From contig CALNYT010000002.1 in the NCBI GenBank assembly GCA_942490885.1, positions 1,116,001 through 1,180,000 on the forward strand: DNA of 64,000 nt, read 5' to 3'. The DNA is from Oceanirhabdus sp942490885. GTDB lineage: Bacteria; Bacillota; Clostridia; Clostridiales; Clostridiaceae. The position numbers and the translations under genes were made by a program. This document shows positions 7,882 to 15,169 of the stretch, in pieces; the first letter of the stretch is position 1; each line of letters begins with the position of its first letter. Below the pieces are notes generated by a model that worked only from the letters and a program-made list of their open reading frames with translations, had not been told where the DNA came from and made no database searches.

Positions 7882-8358
7882 ATGAGTAAATTCGAAAACG
7901 CAATCAAACTTATGGAAGAATTCTGTGGAAATGGTAAAGACAATCTTATTGCTCTTGCTACAATATCATTGTCGTCGAACGCTGCAGACAATCCTCGCCC
8001 TGCTGTCCGAATGGTTGATGCATATTATGAAGATGGTATGTTTTATATTTCTTCAGCTTCGTGGAAAAACAAAACCTTGGAGATTGAGAAGAACAATGAG
8101 GTTTCCATCTGCGGATTAGACTTGTTCGCCGCTCAAGGTATAGCTGAGAATCTCGGTTGGGTTAAGGAGGACAAGAATGGGGAAATCAGAACGAAGATGA
8201 AAAAATACTTCCCATGGTTCGATGACCACGGCAACGAGGAGAGTCCAGACTCAATTGTTTTGCGTATCACCCTCACAGAAGGTGTGATTACTGATAATGA
8301 AAAGAAATACGGTGAATGGCAATATAAAGTTGATTTTGTGAATAAAACGGCGGAGTAG
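7882..8358 (+). CDS. Pyridoxamine 5'-phosphate oxidase-like FMN-binding protein
   Basis: About 158 residues of the flavin split-barrel fold. NPRPAVRMVDAYYEDGMFYISSASWKN is the typical FMN-phosphate-binding start, and DSIVLRITLTEGVITDN the last strands. Members bind FMN or F420-like cofactors and reduce small substrates; the true substrate is unknown and no PLP-synthesis context is present. An in-frame ATG 15 bases earlier (7867) overlaps the AUGGAGGAA Shine-Dalgarno, so 7882 is the better start. Base composition is richer in G/C (CCTCGCCCTGCTG, GGCAACGAGGAG) than its neighbours, hinting at acquisition by transfer. It is followed directly by gene debris. Confidence 0.8.
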   Translation: MSKFENAIKLMEEFCGNGKDNLIALATISLSSNAADNPRPAVRMVDAYYEDGMFYISSASWKNKTLEIEKNNEVSICGLDLFAAQGIAENLGWVKEDKNGEIRTKMKKYFPWFDDHGNEESPDSIVLRITLTEGVITDNEKKYGEWQYKVDFVNKTAE

Positions 8359-8388
8359 ATCAATCCTGTTGTATATAACCTCGAAGAT

Positions 8389-8472
8389 TTTATCAACCTT
8401 GGAGTTGTTAAATCTGCCGAAAGATTTTATAGCAAATTTGGGTATTCAGGTTCATTGTTAATACAATCTTAA
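8389..8472 (+). pseudogene. GNAT acetyltransferase fragment
   Basis: The 27-residue remnant FINLGVVKSAERFYSKFGYS... matches residues around SAERFYSKLGYTGSLLIQS of the intact GNAT at 11350, about 3 kb downstream, at both DNA and protein level. Only the C-terminal acetyl-CoA-side segment survives, with a stop directly after it. It looks like a decayed paralogue fused behind the PNPOx gene by deletion. Confidence 0.8.
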
Positions 8473-8627
8473 ATCCACACACATATGATGTACTAGAAAA
8501 ATATTGTAACTATTTAAGTTAGTTGTAGATGAAGAACCATACATATGATTACACTTTGCACTTAAATACACCTACTGCAAAGTAACCCTCAAAAAACTTT
8601 GATACAATACTTTCAGGAGGTGAGGTT

Positions 8628-8940
8628 ATGGATTGGCAAAAGCGAATGAACCATGCTATGGAATATATTGAAAACAATTTATCTGAGAAGATTGAGTATA
8701 ATTTAGCAGCACAATTTATGAACTGTTCGGAATGGGAGTTTCGTCGGATTTTTTCTTTTCTCGCTCAAATTCCATTATCTGAGTATGTACGCCGCAGGCG
8801 ATTAACTGTTGCAACTAAGGATATCCAAAATGGAGAAAAGATAATTGATATCGCATAGCGTTATGGGTATGAGTCTCAAGCAGCATTTTCAGTTGGTCTC
8901 ATCCTATACACAAATGCGTCGCAGTTGAAGGTGATATGCT
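8628..8940 (+). pseudogene. AraC-family regulator, interrupted
   Basis: MDWQKRMNHAMEYIENNLSEKI... is the N terminus of an AraC DNA-binding domain with a good RBS (AGGAGGTGAGG). After 76 codons the frame hits TAG (8856-8858), but the same frame continues RYGYESQAAFS, the expected second helix-turn-helix, showing a nonsense mutation. Homology then stops abruptly and unrelated sequence follows, so the effector domain has been deleted. Not expected to be functional. Confidence 0.85.
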
Positions 8941-8956
8941 GAATTTTAAAAAATGA

Positions 8957-9181
8957 TATTTCGACGAATCATGGTATTCAGTATCACTTGATGGTGATTC
9001 AATTTCATTATCTGATAGGAAATTATCTACATATGTGAATGCACTAGCTAAAGCTGGATTTGTCATTGAGGAAATGATTGAAGAGTCTGATAATGAAATT
9101 ATTGAGTCTATCAACAGTAAATTTGCCCCAAAAGCCAAAATGCTTCCTGTAACTTTTGTTATCAAGGCGAGAAAACGATAA
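8957..9181 (+). pseudogene. SAM-dependent methyltransferase, C-terminal fragment
   Basis: The open frame FDESWYSVSLDGDS, LSDRKLSTYVNALAKAGFVI, EEMIEES and MLPVTFVIKARKR then stop matches the last ~75 residues of class I methyltransferases of the clostridial type. The frame is open upstream only to a TGA at 8954, so the Rossmann domain is missing. It is joined directly to the broken AraC gene, which marks a deletion junction near 8940-8957. Confidence 0.8.
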
Positions 9182-9401
9182 CATTGTAAATTTATACTAT
9201 ACTACTTTATAGGAATGTTATGGGTTAGGCTAGCTTTGTTGACTTTTTACCAAATAGGAAACATGTAAAAAAACGCATATTTAATTAGTGCGGAGAATCG
9301 TATCATAAGTAAGTGCAGTTTTTACTAAAATTGGATTATAATGTGCTTATAAAGCAGATGATTTAACACTACACAATTTAAAAGATTATATGATTGATTA
9401 A

Positions 9402-9446
9402 AAGTCTTAATTACCAATACAACGGTAATTAAGGCTTTTATTTTGT
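9402..9446 (+). terminator. Orphan intrinsic terminator
   Basis: AAGTCTTAATTACC / GGTAATTAAGGCTT (one G-U pair) with an 8-nt loop and a T-rich tail. No intact gene precedes it; 9182-9400 holds only unrecognisable debris. Confidence 0.7.
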
Positions 9447-9493
9447 GCAAAACTCAAGGAGTTTATTATTACAAATTTATTTGGTAAAATGTA

Positions 9494-9524
9494 TTGACTC
9501 TCACGTTACGTGATAGTGTATATT
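9494..9524 (+). promoter_or_regulatory. MerR-type promoter with 19-bp spacer and operator dyad
   Basis: -35 TTGACT and -10 TATATT are separated by 19 bp, the overlong spacing typical of MerR-activated promoters. The spacer holds the dyad CTCACGT-T-ACGTGATAG, close to the CTCACGT/ACGTGAG operator of the Mta/TipA group. The MerR-TipAS gene is the second gene of the transcript, so it is probably self-activating. Confidence 0.85.
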
Positions 9525-9546
9525 GATATTAAAAGGAGATGACGAT

Positions 9547-10467
9547 ATGAATATTACACTATTACGTTCAGATGAAGTTTACAAAAAAATGATGAAGTCA
9601 CCAAAAGAAAAACGAGATGATATTTATCGTTATGAAATGGCGAAACCTTTTGAATTTAAATGGTCATGCTATAATGTACCTCTTAAATCTCCTAAAAAAG
9701 ATGGCTACGATGTAGTTATGGCAAGTAGTATGTTTGGCTATTTACCACCATCAGAGGTGGATGAAACTCAAGAAGAAAAGATTGATTTAATTTCAAAGGA
9801 TCATATATGGCAAATCTGTAAAGAAACCATTGAAAATTGCTTAGAGCGTTTTACAAAAGCAGGGTATGAATTGCCAGTAAAAGATTATATGTTTTCTCTT
9901 ATGCTTGGTAATCCTCAAAGTCCATACCTATCATTGAGTGATGGTTATGCTGGTGATGGCGGAATTCCTGGATATATTACAGTAGCTGTTGTTCCAAATG
10001 AATATACTATAAGCAGAATCCCTGTTGCCTTAGCTCATGAATGTAATCATAATGTACGGTTTCAGTTTGAGAAGTGGAAGAATGATATTACATTAGGAGA
10101 AATGATGGTTTGTGAAGGACTTGCTGAAAACTTTGCAACTTCAATGTTTGGTGAAGATATGGTTGGACCTTGGGTAAGTAAGAATGAGATGGATACTCTT
10201 AATAATTATATTAAGCCACTGATTAAAGATGTTTTAGATGCAACAGGTTTCGATAATATCTCATCTTACCTTTGGGGTGATGAGCTTGCACAGCTACAAG
10301 GATTTTTCCCTCAAGGAATGCCTTATTGTGCAGGTTATGCCTGTGGTTATCATATGATAAAGCATTATTTAAAAAAGACAGGAAAATCAATTGTAGAAGC
10401 TACATTAACACCTGCAAGTGATATTCTAAAGGAAGTAGAGGATTTTTGGAATGAAGAGTCAGCTTAA
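9547..10467 (+). CDS. DUF2268-family predicted zinc peptidase
   Basis: A 306-residue soluble protein with HECNH at about residues 164-168 (ALAHECNHNVRF), the HExxH zinc motif of DUF2268/YjaZ-like proteins. CEGLAENFATSMFG, about 25 residues on, offers the third Glu ligand. The C terminus (YCAGYACGYHMIKHYLKKTGK) is also typical. I chose ATG 9547, behind AAAAGGAGATGACGAT; an upstream in-frame start at 9523 overlaps the promoter. No signal peptide, so it acts in the cytosol. It overlaps the MerR gene by 17 bp, indicating one transcript. Substrate unknown; induction by a MerR drug sensor suggests a stress or antibiotic response (inference). Confidence 0.85.
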   Translation: MNITLLRSDEVYKKMMKSPKEKRDDIYRYEMAKPFEFKWSCYNVPLKSPKKDGYDVVMASSMFGYLPPSEVDETQEEKIDLISKDHIWQICKETIENCLERFTKAGYELPVKDYMFSLMLGNPQSPYLSLSDGYAGDGGIPGYITVAVVPNEYTISRIPVALAHECNHNVRFQFEKWKNDITLGEMMVCEGLAENFATSMFGEDMVGPWVSKNEMDTLNNYIKPLIKDVLDATGFDNISSYLWGDELAQLQGFFPQGMPYCAGYACGYHMIKHYLKKTGKSIVEATLTPASDILKEVEDFWNEESA

Positions 10468-11206
10468 AACGGTAAAAGAAATATCAAAGCTAACAGGTAT
10501 TACTGTTAGAGCACTACATTATTATGATGAAATAAATCTCCTAAAGCCATCAGACAATTCTCAAGCAGGATATAGACTTTATAGTAATGAAGATGTTGAA
10601 TCTTTACATCAAATAATGTTTTTAAAAGAAATTGGATTCGAACTAAAACAGATAAAAGATATTATTCACAATTGTGAGTTTGATAAGAGAGAAGCTTTTA
10701 AAAAGCATAAAGAAATATTGATTCTCAAGAAGAAACGTATTGAAAATTTAATAAAACTTGTAGATTCTAAATTAGAAGGAGATTCAAACTTAAGCTTTTC
10801 AGAATTTGATGAATCAAGTATTATTGCTAAACAAAAAGAATACCATGAGGAAGTTGTGCACCGTTGGAAAAATACACAGGCGTATAAAGAATTTGAAGAA
10901 AAACAATCTAAACGCAATAATGAATTTCCTGATATTGATAAAAAAGCAAGGGAAATTTTCGGAGAGATTGCAAAGTGCATGGAATCACCTCCAAGTTGTA
11001 AAAAAGTTCAGCACCTTATTTCATTGTGGCAAAACTATATTACAGAAAATTATTATAATTGCACTAATGAAATGTTACAGTATTTAGCATTGCTGTACGT
11101 AGAGGATGCGCGATTTAAGACCTATATCAATAGCATTGGTGATGATTTAGCACAGTATATAAATGAGGCTATGAACTTCTATTGTGAAAGTAAAATGGTT
11201 GAATAA
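10451..11206 (+). CDS. MerR-family regulator with TipAS-like effector domain
   Basis: 251 residues. The N-terminal winged helix-turn-helix is classic MerR (VKEISKLTGITVRALHYYDEI, then LLKPSDN and GYRLYSNEDVESLHQI), followed by a coiled coil (about 75-120). The C-terminal ~100 residues (ARFKTYINSIGDDLAQYINEAMNFYC) resemble the globin-like TipAS domain that binds thiopeptide-like ligands. Such proteins twist overlong promoters into active form on ligand binding; the promoter at 9494 has exactly that layout. It overlaps the end of the peptidase gene. After its stop, 11207-11289 continues in frame for 27 codons (ending VEGANIHIGDF) with no recognisable identity, possibly debris. Confidence 0.9.
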   Translation: MKSQLKTVKEISKLTGITVRALHYYDEINLLKPSDNSQAGYRLYSNEDVESLHQIMFLKEIGFELKQIKDIIHNCEFDKREAFKKHKEILILKKKRIENLIKLVDSKLEGDSNLSFSEFDESSIIAKQKEYHEEVVHRWKNTQAYKEFEEKQSKRNNEFPDIDKKAREIFGEIAKCMESPPSCKKVQHLISLWQNYITENYYNCTNEMLQYLALLYVEDARFKTYINSIGDDLAQYINEAMNFYCESKMVE

Positions 11207-11302
11207 CAGGATATATTTGAATCTGATATCATTGAAGCTATTTATCGAATCAAAGTAGAAGGCGCAAATATACATATAGGAGATTTTTAGATATTCTAGA
11301 CA

Positions 11303-11334
11303 TTGACTTGAAAGTTATGCAAGTAGAGTCATAA
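11303..11334 (+). promoter_or_regulatory. Possible second MerR-type promoter
   Basis: TTGACT and TCATAA are 20 bp apart (19 to GTCATA), with a CTTG...CAAG dyad in the spacer. It lies 20-45 bp ahead of the GNAT gene at 11350 and might bind the neighbouring MerR protein. Confidence 0.4.
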
Positions 11335-11349
11335 AGGAGGACTATTAAC

Positions 11350-11958
11350 ATGAATTACTTTATCAAAAATGTTTCATCCAAACAAGAACTTGAAAAGACG
11401 TTTAATTTCTTTAAAATGATTTTTATAGGTATGCCTGTTGTCGACAATCCAGAATATTCTCTTGAAAAATGGGAAGAACGGATGAAAAATCACGGTGATC
11501 TGATGCTGTATGCAAGTTTAGACAGTGAAGTAATAGGTATTGTTTTTGGTAGGATTAATGATAATTACAGTATTACGATCGGACCGGTCGCCGTGCACGA
11601 AAATTATAGGGGTATTGGGATAGCAAAAGAGATGATTTTTCTGCTTGAGGAACGGGCGATACATTATGGGATTCATTCTATCAATCTTGGTGCGGTAGAA
11701 TCTGCCGAAAGATTTTATAGCAAACTTGGGTATACGGGTTCATTATTAATACAATCTCAAATCCATAGCGTAGAGCAAATGCTTTTATTAAACAATAGAT
11801 ATAAGGTTGAATTCACAAATATCTACGACGGCAAAGTTAATCAGGTATGCTTGCAATTGACCGAACCTGATAGAGATTTACAGAAAGAATATGAGGCCGC
11901 TTTTCCAGGTTGCTACACTCAAATGATGTATTGGAAAAATATTGGAACTACAAGTTAA
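11350..11958 (+). CDS. GNAT family N-acetyltransferase
   Basis: 202 residues. The GNAT core includes GPVAVHENYRGIGIAKEMIFLLEERA (motif A, RGIGIA, about residues 78-103) and ESAERFYSKLGY (motif B). A C-terminal extension of ~50 residues (KVNQVCLQLTEPDRDLQKEYEAAFPGCYTQMMYW) lies beyond the usual fold. It has a perfect RBS (AAAGGAGG). Acceptor unknown. A decayed paralogous fragment lies at 8389. It follows the MerR/peptidase pair and may be co-regulated through the promoter at 11303. Confidence 0.87.
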   Translation: MNYFIKNVSSKQELEKTFNFFKMIFIGMPVVDNPEYSLEKWEERMKNHGDLMLYASLDSEVIGIVFGRINDNYSITIGPVAVHENYRGIGIAKEMIFLLEERAIHYGIHSINLGAVESAERFYSKLGYTGSLLIQSQIHSVEQMLLLNNRYKVEFTNIYDGKVNQVCLQLTEPDRDLQKEYEAAFPGCYTQMMYWKNIGTTS

Positions 11959-12070
11959 AACACCCATATACTAAGAGTATTTTATAGAAGGGATTTGGTT
12001 TCAGTATGTAGGAAATCAATATTTTGAGATTGAACATGCTGAACTATTAGGAAATGGATTATTTGGTGAA

Positions 12071-12107
12071 ACTCTTACCTTAACAAGATAGGTAAGAGTA
12101 TTTATTT
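12071..12107 (+). terminator. Terminator; surrounding 450-bp gap
   Basis: ACTCTTACCT / AGGTAAGAGT, perfect 10-bp arms, then a T-rich tail. In front of it (about 11996-12090) an open frame reads FQYVGNQYFEIEHAELLGNG then ETLTLTR and stop: a remnant of an unidentified gene. From 12110 to 12400 I see only AT-rich sequence, presumably holding the promoter of the next gene. Confidence 0.75.
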
Positions 12108-12405
12108 TGAGGAGGGAGTAATCGACTATAGAAGTTAGCTATTTGAGAAAATTGACTTATATTATTGCAAAAATAATCTTAATAATCAAAATAATGAAAA
12201 ATATCCTTCAAATTTTAAAGTATTTGATTGCATTCTTGCATATATTATTATATAATAACTACATAACTACATAACTACTGGAATAATATGGTGAACAGAG
12301 TACTAAAGCTTCTTTGATAATTACTTGCTATATATATATCTAAAAATTATATAGTAAGAATTATAGATCAAATATTTTTAAATAATATTTAGGGGGAATA
12401 GTATT

Positions 12406-13671
12406 ATGAAAGAAAACTTGAATCCATTTGAAAATGCTCAAAAAATGCTTAAGGAGGCATGTGACAAGTTAGGTACTGAACCTGCAGTTTATGAAATCCT
12501 AAGTGAACCTTTAAGGGTAATTGAAGTATCAATTCCAGTGAAAATGGATGATGGAAGCATCAAAGTATTTAAAGGTTTCCGTTCACAACATAATGATGCT
12601 GTAGGACCAACAAAGGGTGGAATAAGATTTGACAAAGAAGTTACAAGAGATGAAGTAAAGGCTTTGTCACTTTGGATGACCTTCAAGTGTGGCGTAACAG
12701 GAATACCATATGGAGGTGGAAAGGGAGGAATCATTGTTGACCCTTCAACCCTTTCAAGGGGAGAACTTGAAAGATTGAGCAGAGGATATATTGATGGTAT
12801 ATATAAGCTTATTGGTGAGAAGGTTGACGTTCCTGCTCCTGATGTAAACACAAATGGTCAAATAATGGCTTGGATGGTAGATGAATATAATAAACTTGTA
12901 GGCCATAGCGCCATTGGAACATTAACAGGTAAGCCATTGGAATTCGGCGGCTCAAAGGGAAGAAACGCAGCTACTGGTTATGGTGTAGCAGTTACAATAA
13001 AAGAAGCATTAAAAAAGTTAAACATTGATATAAATAAAGCTACAGTTGCTATTCAGGCTTTTGGAAATGTGGGAAGCTTTACAAGTACAATAATTGAAAA
13101 AATGGGGGCAAAAGTAACTTCCATATTAGAATATGACAGAGTAGAAAATAGAACATATGGAATCTATAACAAAGATGGATTAGATACTAAGGAATTAGTA
13201 GCATATTATGAAAAAAATCATACACTACTTGGTTTTCCAGGGGCTAAGGAAATAAGCACAGATCAATTTTGGTCTTTAGATGTTGATGTTCTAGTACCTG
13301 CAGCAAGAGAAAATCAAATCACCTTAGAGAATGTAGAAACAATAAAAGTAAAAATAATAGCTGAAGCTGCTAATGGTCCTATTACTCCAGATGCAGATAA
13401 AATACTTAATGATAAAGATATATTAATTATCCCCGATATATTAGCCAATGCAGGAGGTGTAACCGTTTCCTACTTTGAATGGGTTCAAAATCTCTATGGC
13501 TATTATTGGAGTGAAGAAGAAGTTGAGGAGAAGGAAGAAAAAGCAATGGTAAACGCCTTCAATGATATATGGAAGATAAAAGAAGAATATAATGTTTCTA
13601 TGAGAAATGCAGCTTATATGCACTCAATTAAACGAATAGCTGCAACTATGAAACTAAGAGGTTGGTACTAA
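12406..13671 (+). CDS. gluD: NAD-type glutamate dehydrogenase
   Basis: 421 residues, the same length as clostridial GluD. The active-site region FRSQHNDAVGPTKGGIRF (about 60-77) and KCGVTGIPYGGGKGGI (about 90-105) carry the substrate-binding lysines of the Glu/Leu/Phe/Val dehydrogenases. AIQAFGNVGSF (about 225) is the Rossmann glycine motif. The enzyme deaminates L-glutamate to 2-oxoglutarate, linking amino-acid fermentation to nitrogen metabolism. It stands alone, RBS AGGGGGAAT, with a long upstream region. NAD rather than NADP use is inferred from family resemblance. Confidence 0.95.
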   Translation: MKENLNPFENAQKMLKEACDKLGTEPAVYEILSEPLRVIEVSIPVKMDDGSIKVFKGFRSQHNDAVGPTKGGIRFDKEVTRDEVKALSLWMTFKCGVTGIPYGGGKGGIIVDPSTLSRGELERLSRGYIDGIYKLIGEKVDVPAPDVNTNGQIMAWMVDEYNKLVGHSAIGTLTGKPLEFGGSKGRNAATGYGVAVTIKEALKKLNIDINKATVAIQAFGNVGSFTSTIIEKMGAKVTSILEYDRVENRTYGIYNKDGLDTKELVAYYEKNHTLLGFPGAKEISTDQFWSLDVDVLVPAARENQITLENVETIKVKIIAEAANGPITPDADKILNDKDILIIPDILANAGGVTVSYFEWVQNLYGYYWSEEEVEEKEEKAMVNAFNDIWKIKEEYNVSMRNAAYMHSIKRIAATMKLRGWY

Positions 13672-13875
13672 TATATTGATTATCTAATTGTGGAAATATT
13701 ACTTATCCATATATACTGGATTATAAGTTTAGTTTTGCAAGAAAAATGATTGATTATTTACTTGAATCTAGAAGAAAAGTAATAAAGTATTTTGATTATG
13801 CAGAATTAAAATTGAGATTGTTGATAAATTCAAAAATTTTATTTTTGGTCTATATTTTATCTTTACAATTTTAGG

Positions 13876-13991
13876 CTAGTGGAAAAAGTCCAAGGTCAAG
13901 GAACAAGGTGATTGAGCAGCTGAATGTACATAATTAGTACTTGAGTAGCGCAAAGAGCCTTACTGACGATGACATTGGGCTTTTTCAATAG
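13876..13991. repeat. MITE-like element with imperfect 22-bp terminal inverted repeats
   Basis: CTAGTGGAAAAAGTCCAAGGTCA at the left and the reverse complement of CTATTGAAAAAGCCCAATGTCA at the right agree at about 18 of 22 positions over a 116-bp non-coding unit. It ends in GGGCTTTTTC and so could also act as a terminator. Confidence 0.5.
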
Positions 13992-14247
13992 TATTTGGAA
14001 TATCTCACATAACGAAGGTACCAGAAGCCTATGAAACCATTCCATCATTCATTGATAAGTGTGAGGAAGATTTAAAGACACTATGGTTAACATGAAATGG
14101 GTAGATATTCAAAATTAAAGTAACAAAAATGTATGTGTATTACTTGAATTAGACGTTATTGCACCACTTTTTTATTGGGGAATATTTAAGTTAAGCAGAA
14201 CTGAATACTATGAACAAATAATAGATATATTGGGGGTAATGAAGCTC
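13992..14247. other. Non-coding gap with a gene remnant
   Basis: An open stretch GISHITKVPEAYETIPSFID (about 14000-14060) continuing to KTLWLT and stop (about 14094) looks like debris of an unidentified protein. The remainder is AT-rich. Confidence 0.4.
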
Positions 14248-14757
14248 ATGAGATATACTGCTAGAGGAATACTCGTAGATAAAAGTACTAAAAACATATT
14301 ACTTATAAAATATATTGATAAAAACTCTCCATCAACGGTTGAGTTTACAGAAGGCTTTTGGGTGACACCTGGTGGTGGAGTAGAAAAAAATGAAAGTTTT
14401 AAGGATGCACTAAAAAGAGAGATTTTTGAAGAAACAGGAATTCAGAACTTAGAAATAAAGAACTGTATTTTTAGTAGGATAGCTTATGCGAAGTTAAATA
14501 GCAATGAGCAGAATATGTATTATGAAAGATATTTTTTAGTAGAAACAAATGAAGTAATAATAAATAATGAGAACATTACGGATGGAGAAAGAGAAGTAAT
14601 TAAAGAATATAAATGGTGGTCTATAGATGAACTAAGACGTACTAAAGAAATAGTATTTCCTATAGGGTTCAAGGATTTTATTGATGTGAATATATTTAAT
14701 TATAAATATCCTATAGATATAACTGATTCAACAGATATTTTAAAGATTAAGGTATGA
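14248..14757 (+). CDS. Nudix hydrolase
   Basis: About 169 residues. The Nudix box is intact: GGGVEKNESFKDALKREIFEETG (G-x5-E-x7-REhxEExG, residues ~44-68). Members hydrolyse nucleoside diphosphates linked to another moiety; the substrate cannot be read from the box. Alternative starts exist at TTG 14230 and ATG 14239, but the GGGGG ribosome site at 14232-14236 is best spaced for ATG 14248 (MRYTARGILVD). No partner gene is obvious. Confidence 0.88.
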   Translation: MRYTARGILVDKSTKNILLIKYIDKNSPSTVEFTEGFWVTPGGGVEKNESFKDALKREIFEETGIQNLEIKNCIFSRIAYAKLNSNEQNMYYERYFLVETNEVIINNENITDGEREVIKEYKWWSIDELRRTKEIVFPIGFKDFIDVNIFNYKYPIDITDSTDILKIKV

Positions 14758-14925
14758 CAATATAAATCACAGATTTCATTAATTTAGGACTGTATTCAGC
14801 ATCGTCTAACACACTGTTCGCAACATCCTATGTTGTCATAGTTCTTGAGGAAATAGTTTGAATAGTATTATATTATGAAAGTGAGATAGAAAAACATCAT
14901 TTTAGGAATTATATAGAGAACTTAG

Positions 14926-14956
14926 GACCACTCTACATCAGTAGGGTGTTTTTTTT
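14926..14956 (+). terminator. Intrinsic terminator
   Basis: CACTCTAC-ATCA-GTAGGGTG (one G-U pair) followed by ten T residues. Confidence 0.85.
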
Positions 14957-15022
14957 ATTATATAACTTTAACTAGACGCTAATTCTGAGAGTTCTTTGTG
15001 TATTAGTCTGTTTACATATGGG

Positions 15023-15041
15023 ACACTTTTGCAAGAAGTGT
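15023..15041. promoter_or_regulatory. Candidate TetR-type operator upstream of the RND gene
   Basis: ACACTTTTGCAAGAAGTGT is a 19-bp near-palindrome (outer 6 bp perfect) 129 bp before the RND start. A TetR regulator is encoded at the end of the same cassette. Binding is inference. Confidence 0.4.
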
Positions 15042-15169
15042 AGCTTGTTCAAAAAAGCGTGGTAGTGCATACTGTAAGCAGGACAAGTTGTCTCGCAGGA
15101 AAAGTCATCGATGATATTTTGATAATTAATTGGAAAATATATTGAGAACAAGTGAAAGGAGTATGATGT

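Larger units (their letters stand above)
14758..15169. other. 412-bp gap between Nudix and RND genes
   Basis: It holds a hairpin terminator (14926-14956), a candidate operator (15023-15041) and scattered short open frames with Cys pairs (such as MGHFCKKCSLFKKAW) that I cannot connect into a gene. No convincing -35/-10 was picked out. Confidence 0.4.

Noticed and set aside
8899..9165. 88-codon minus-strand frame
   Set aside because: The opposite strand carries a recognisable methyltransferase tail over the same bases.
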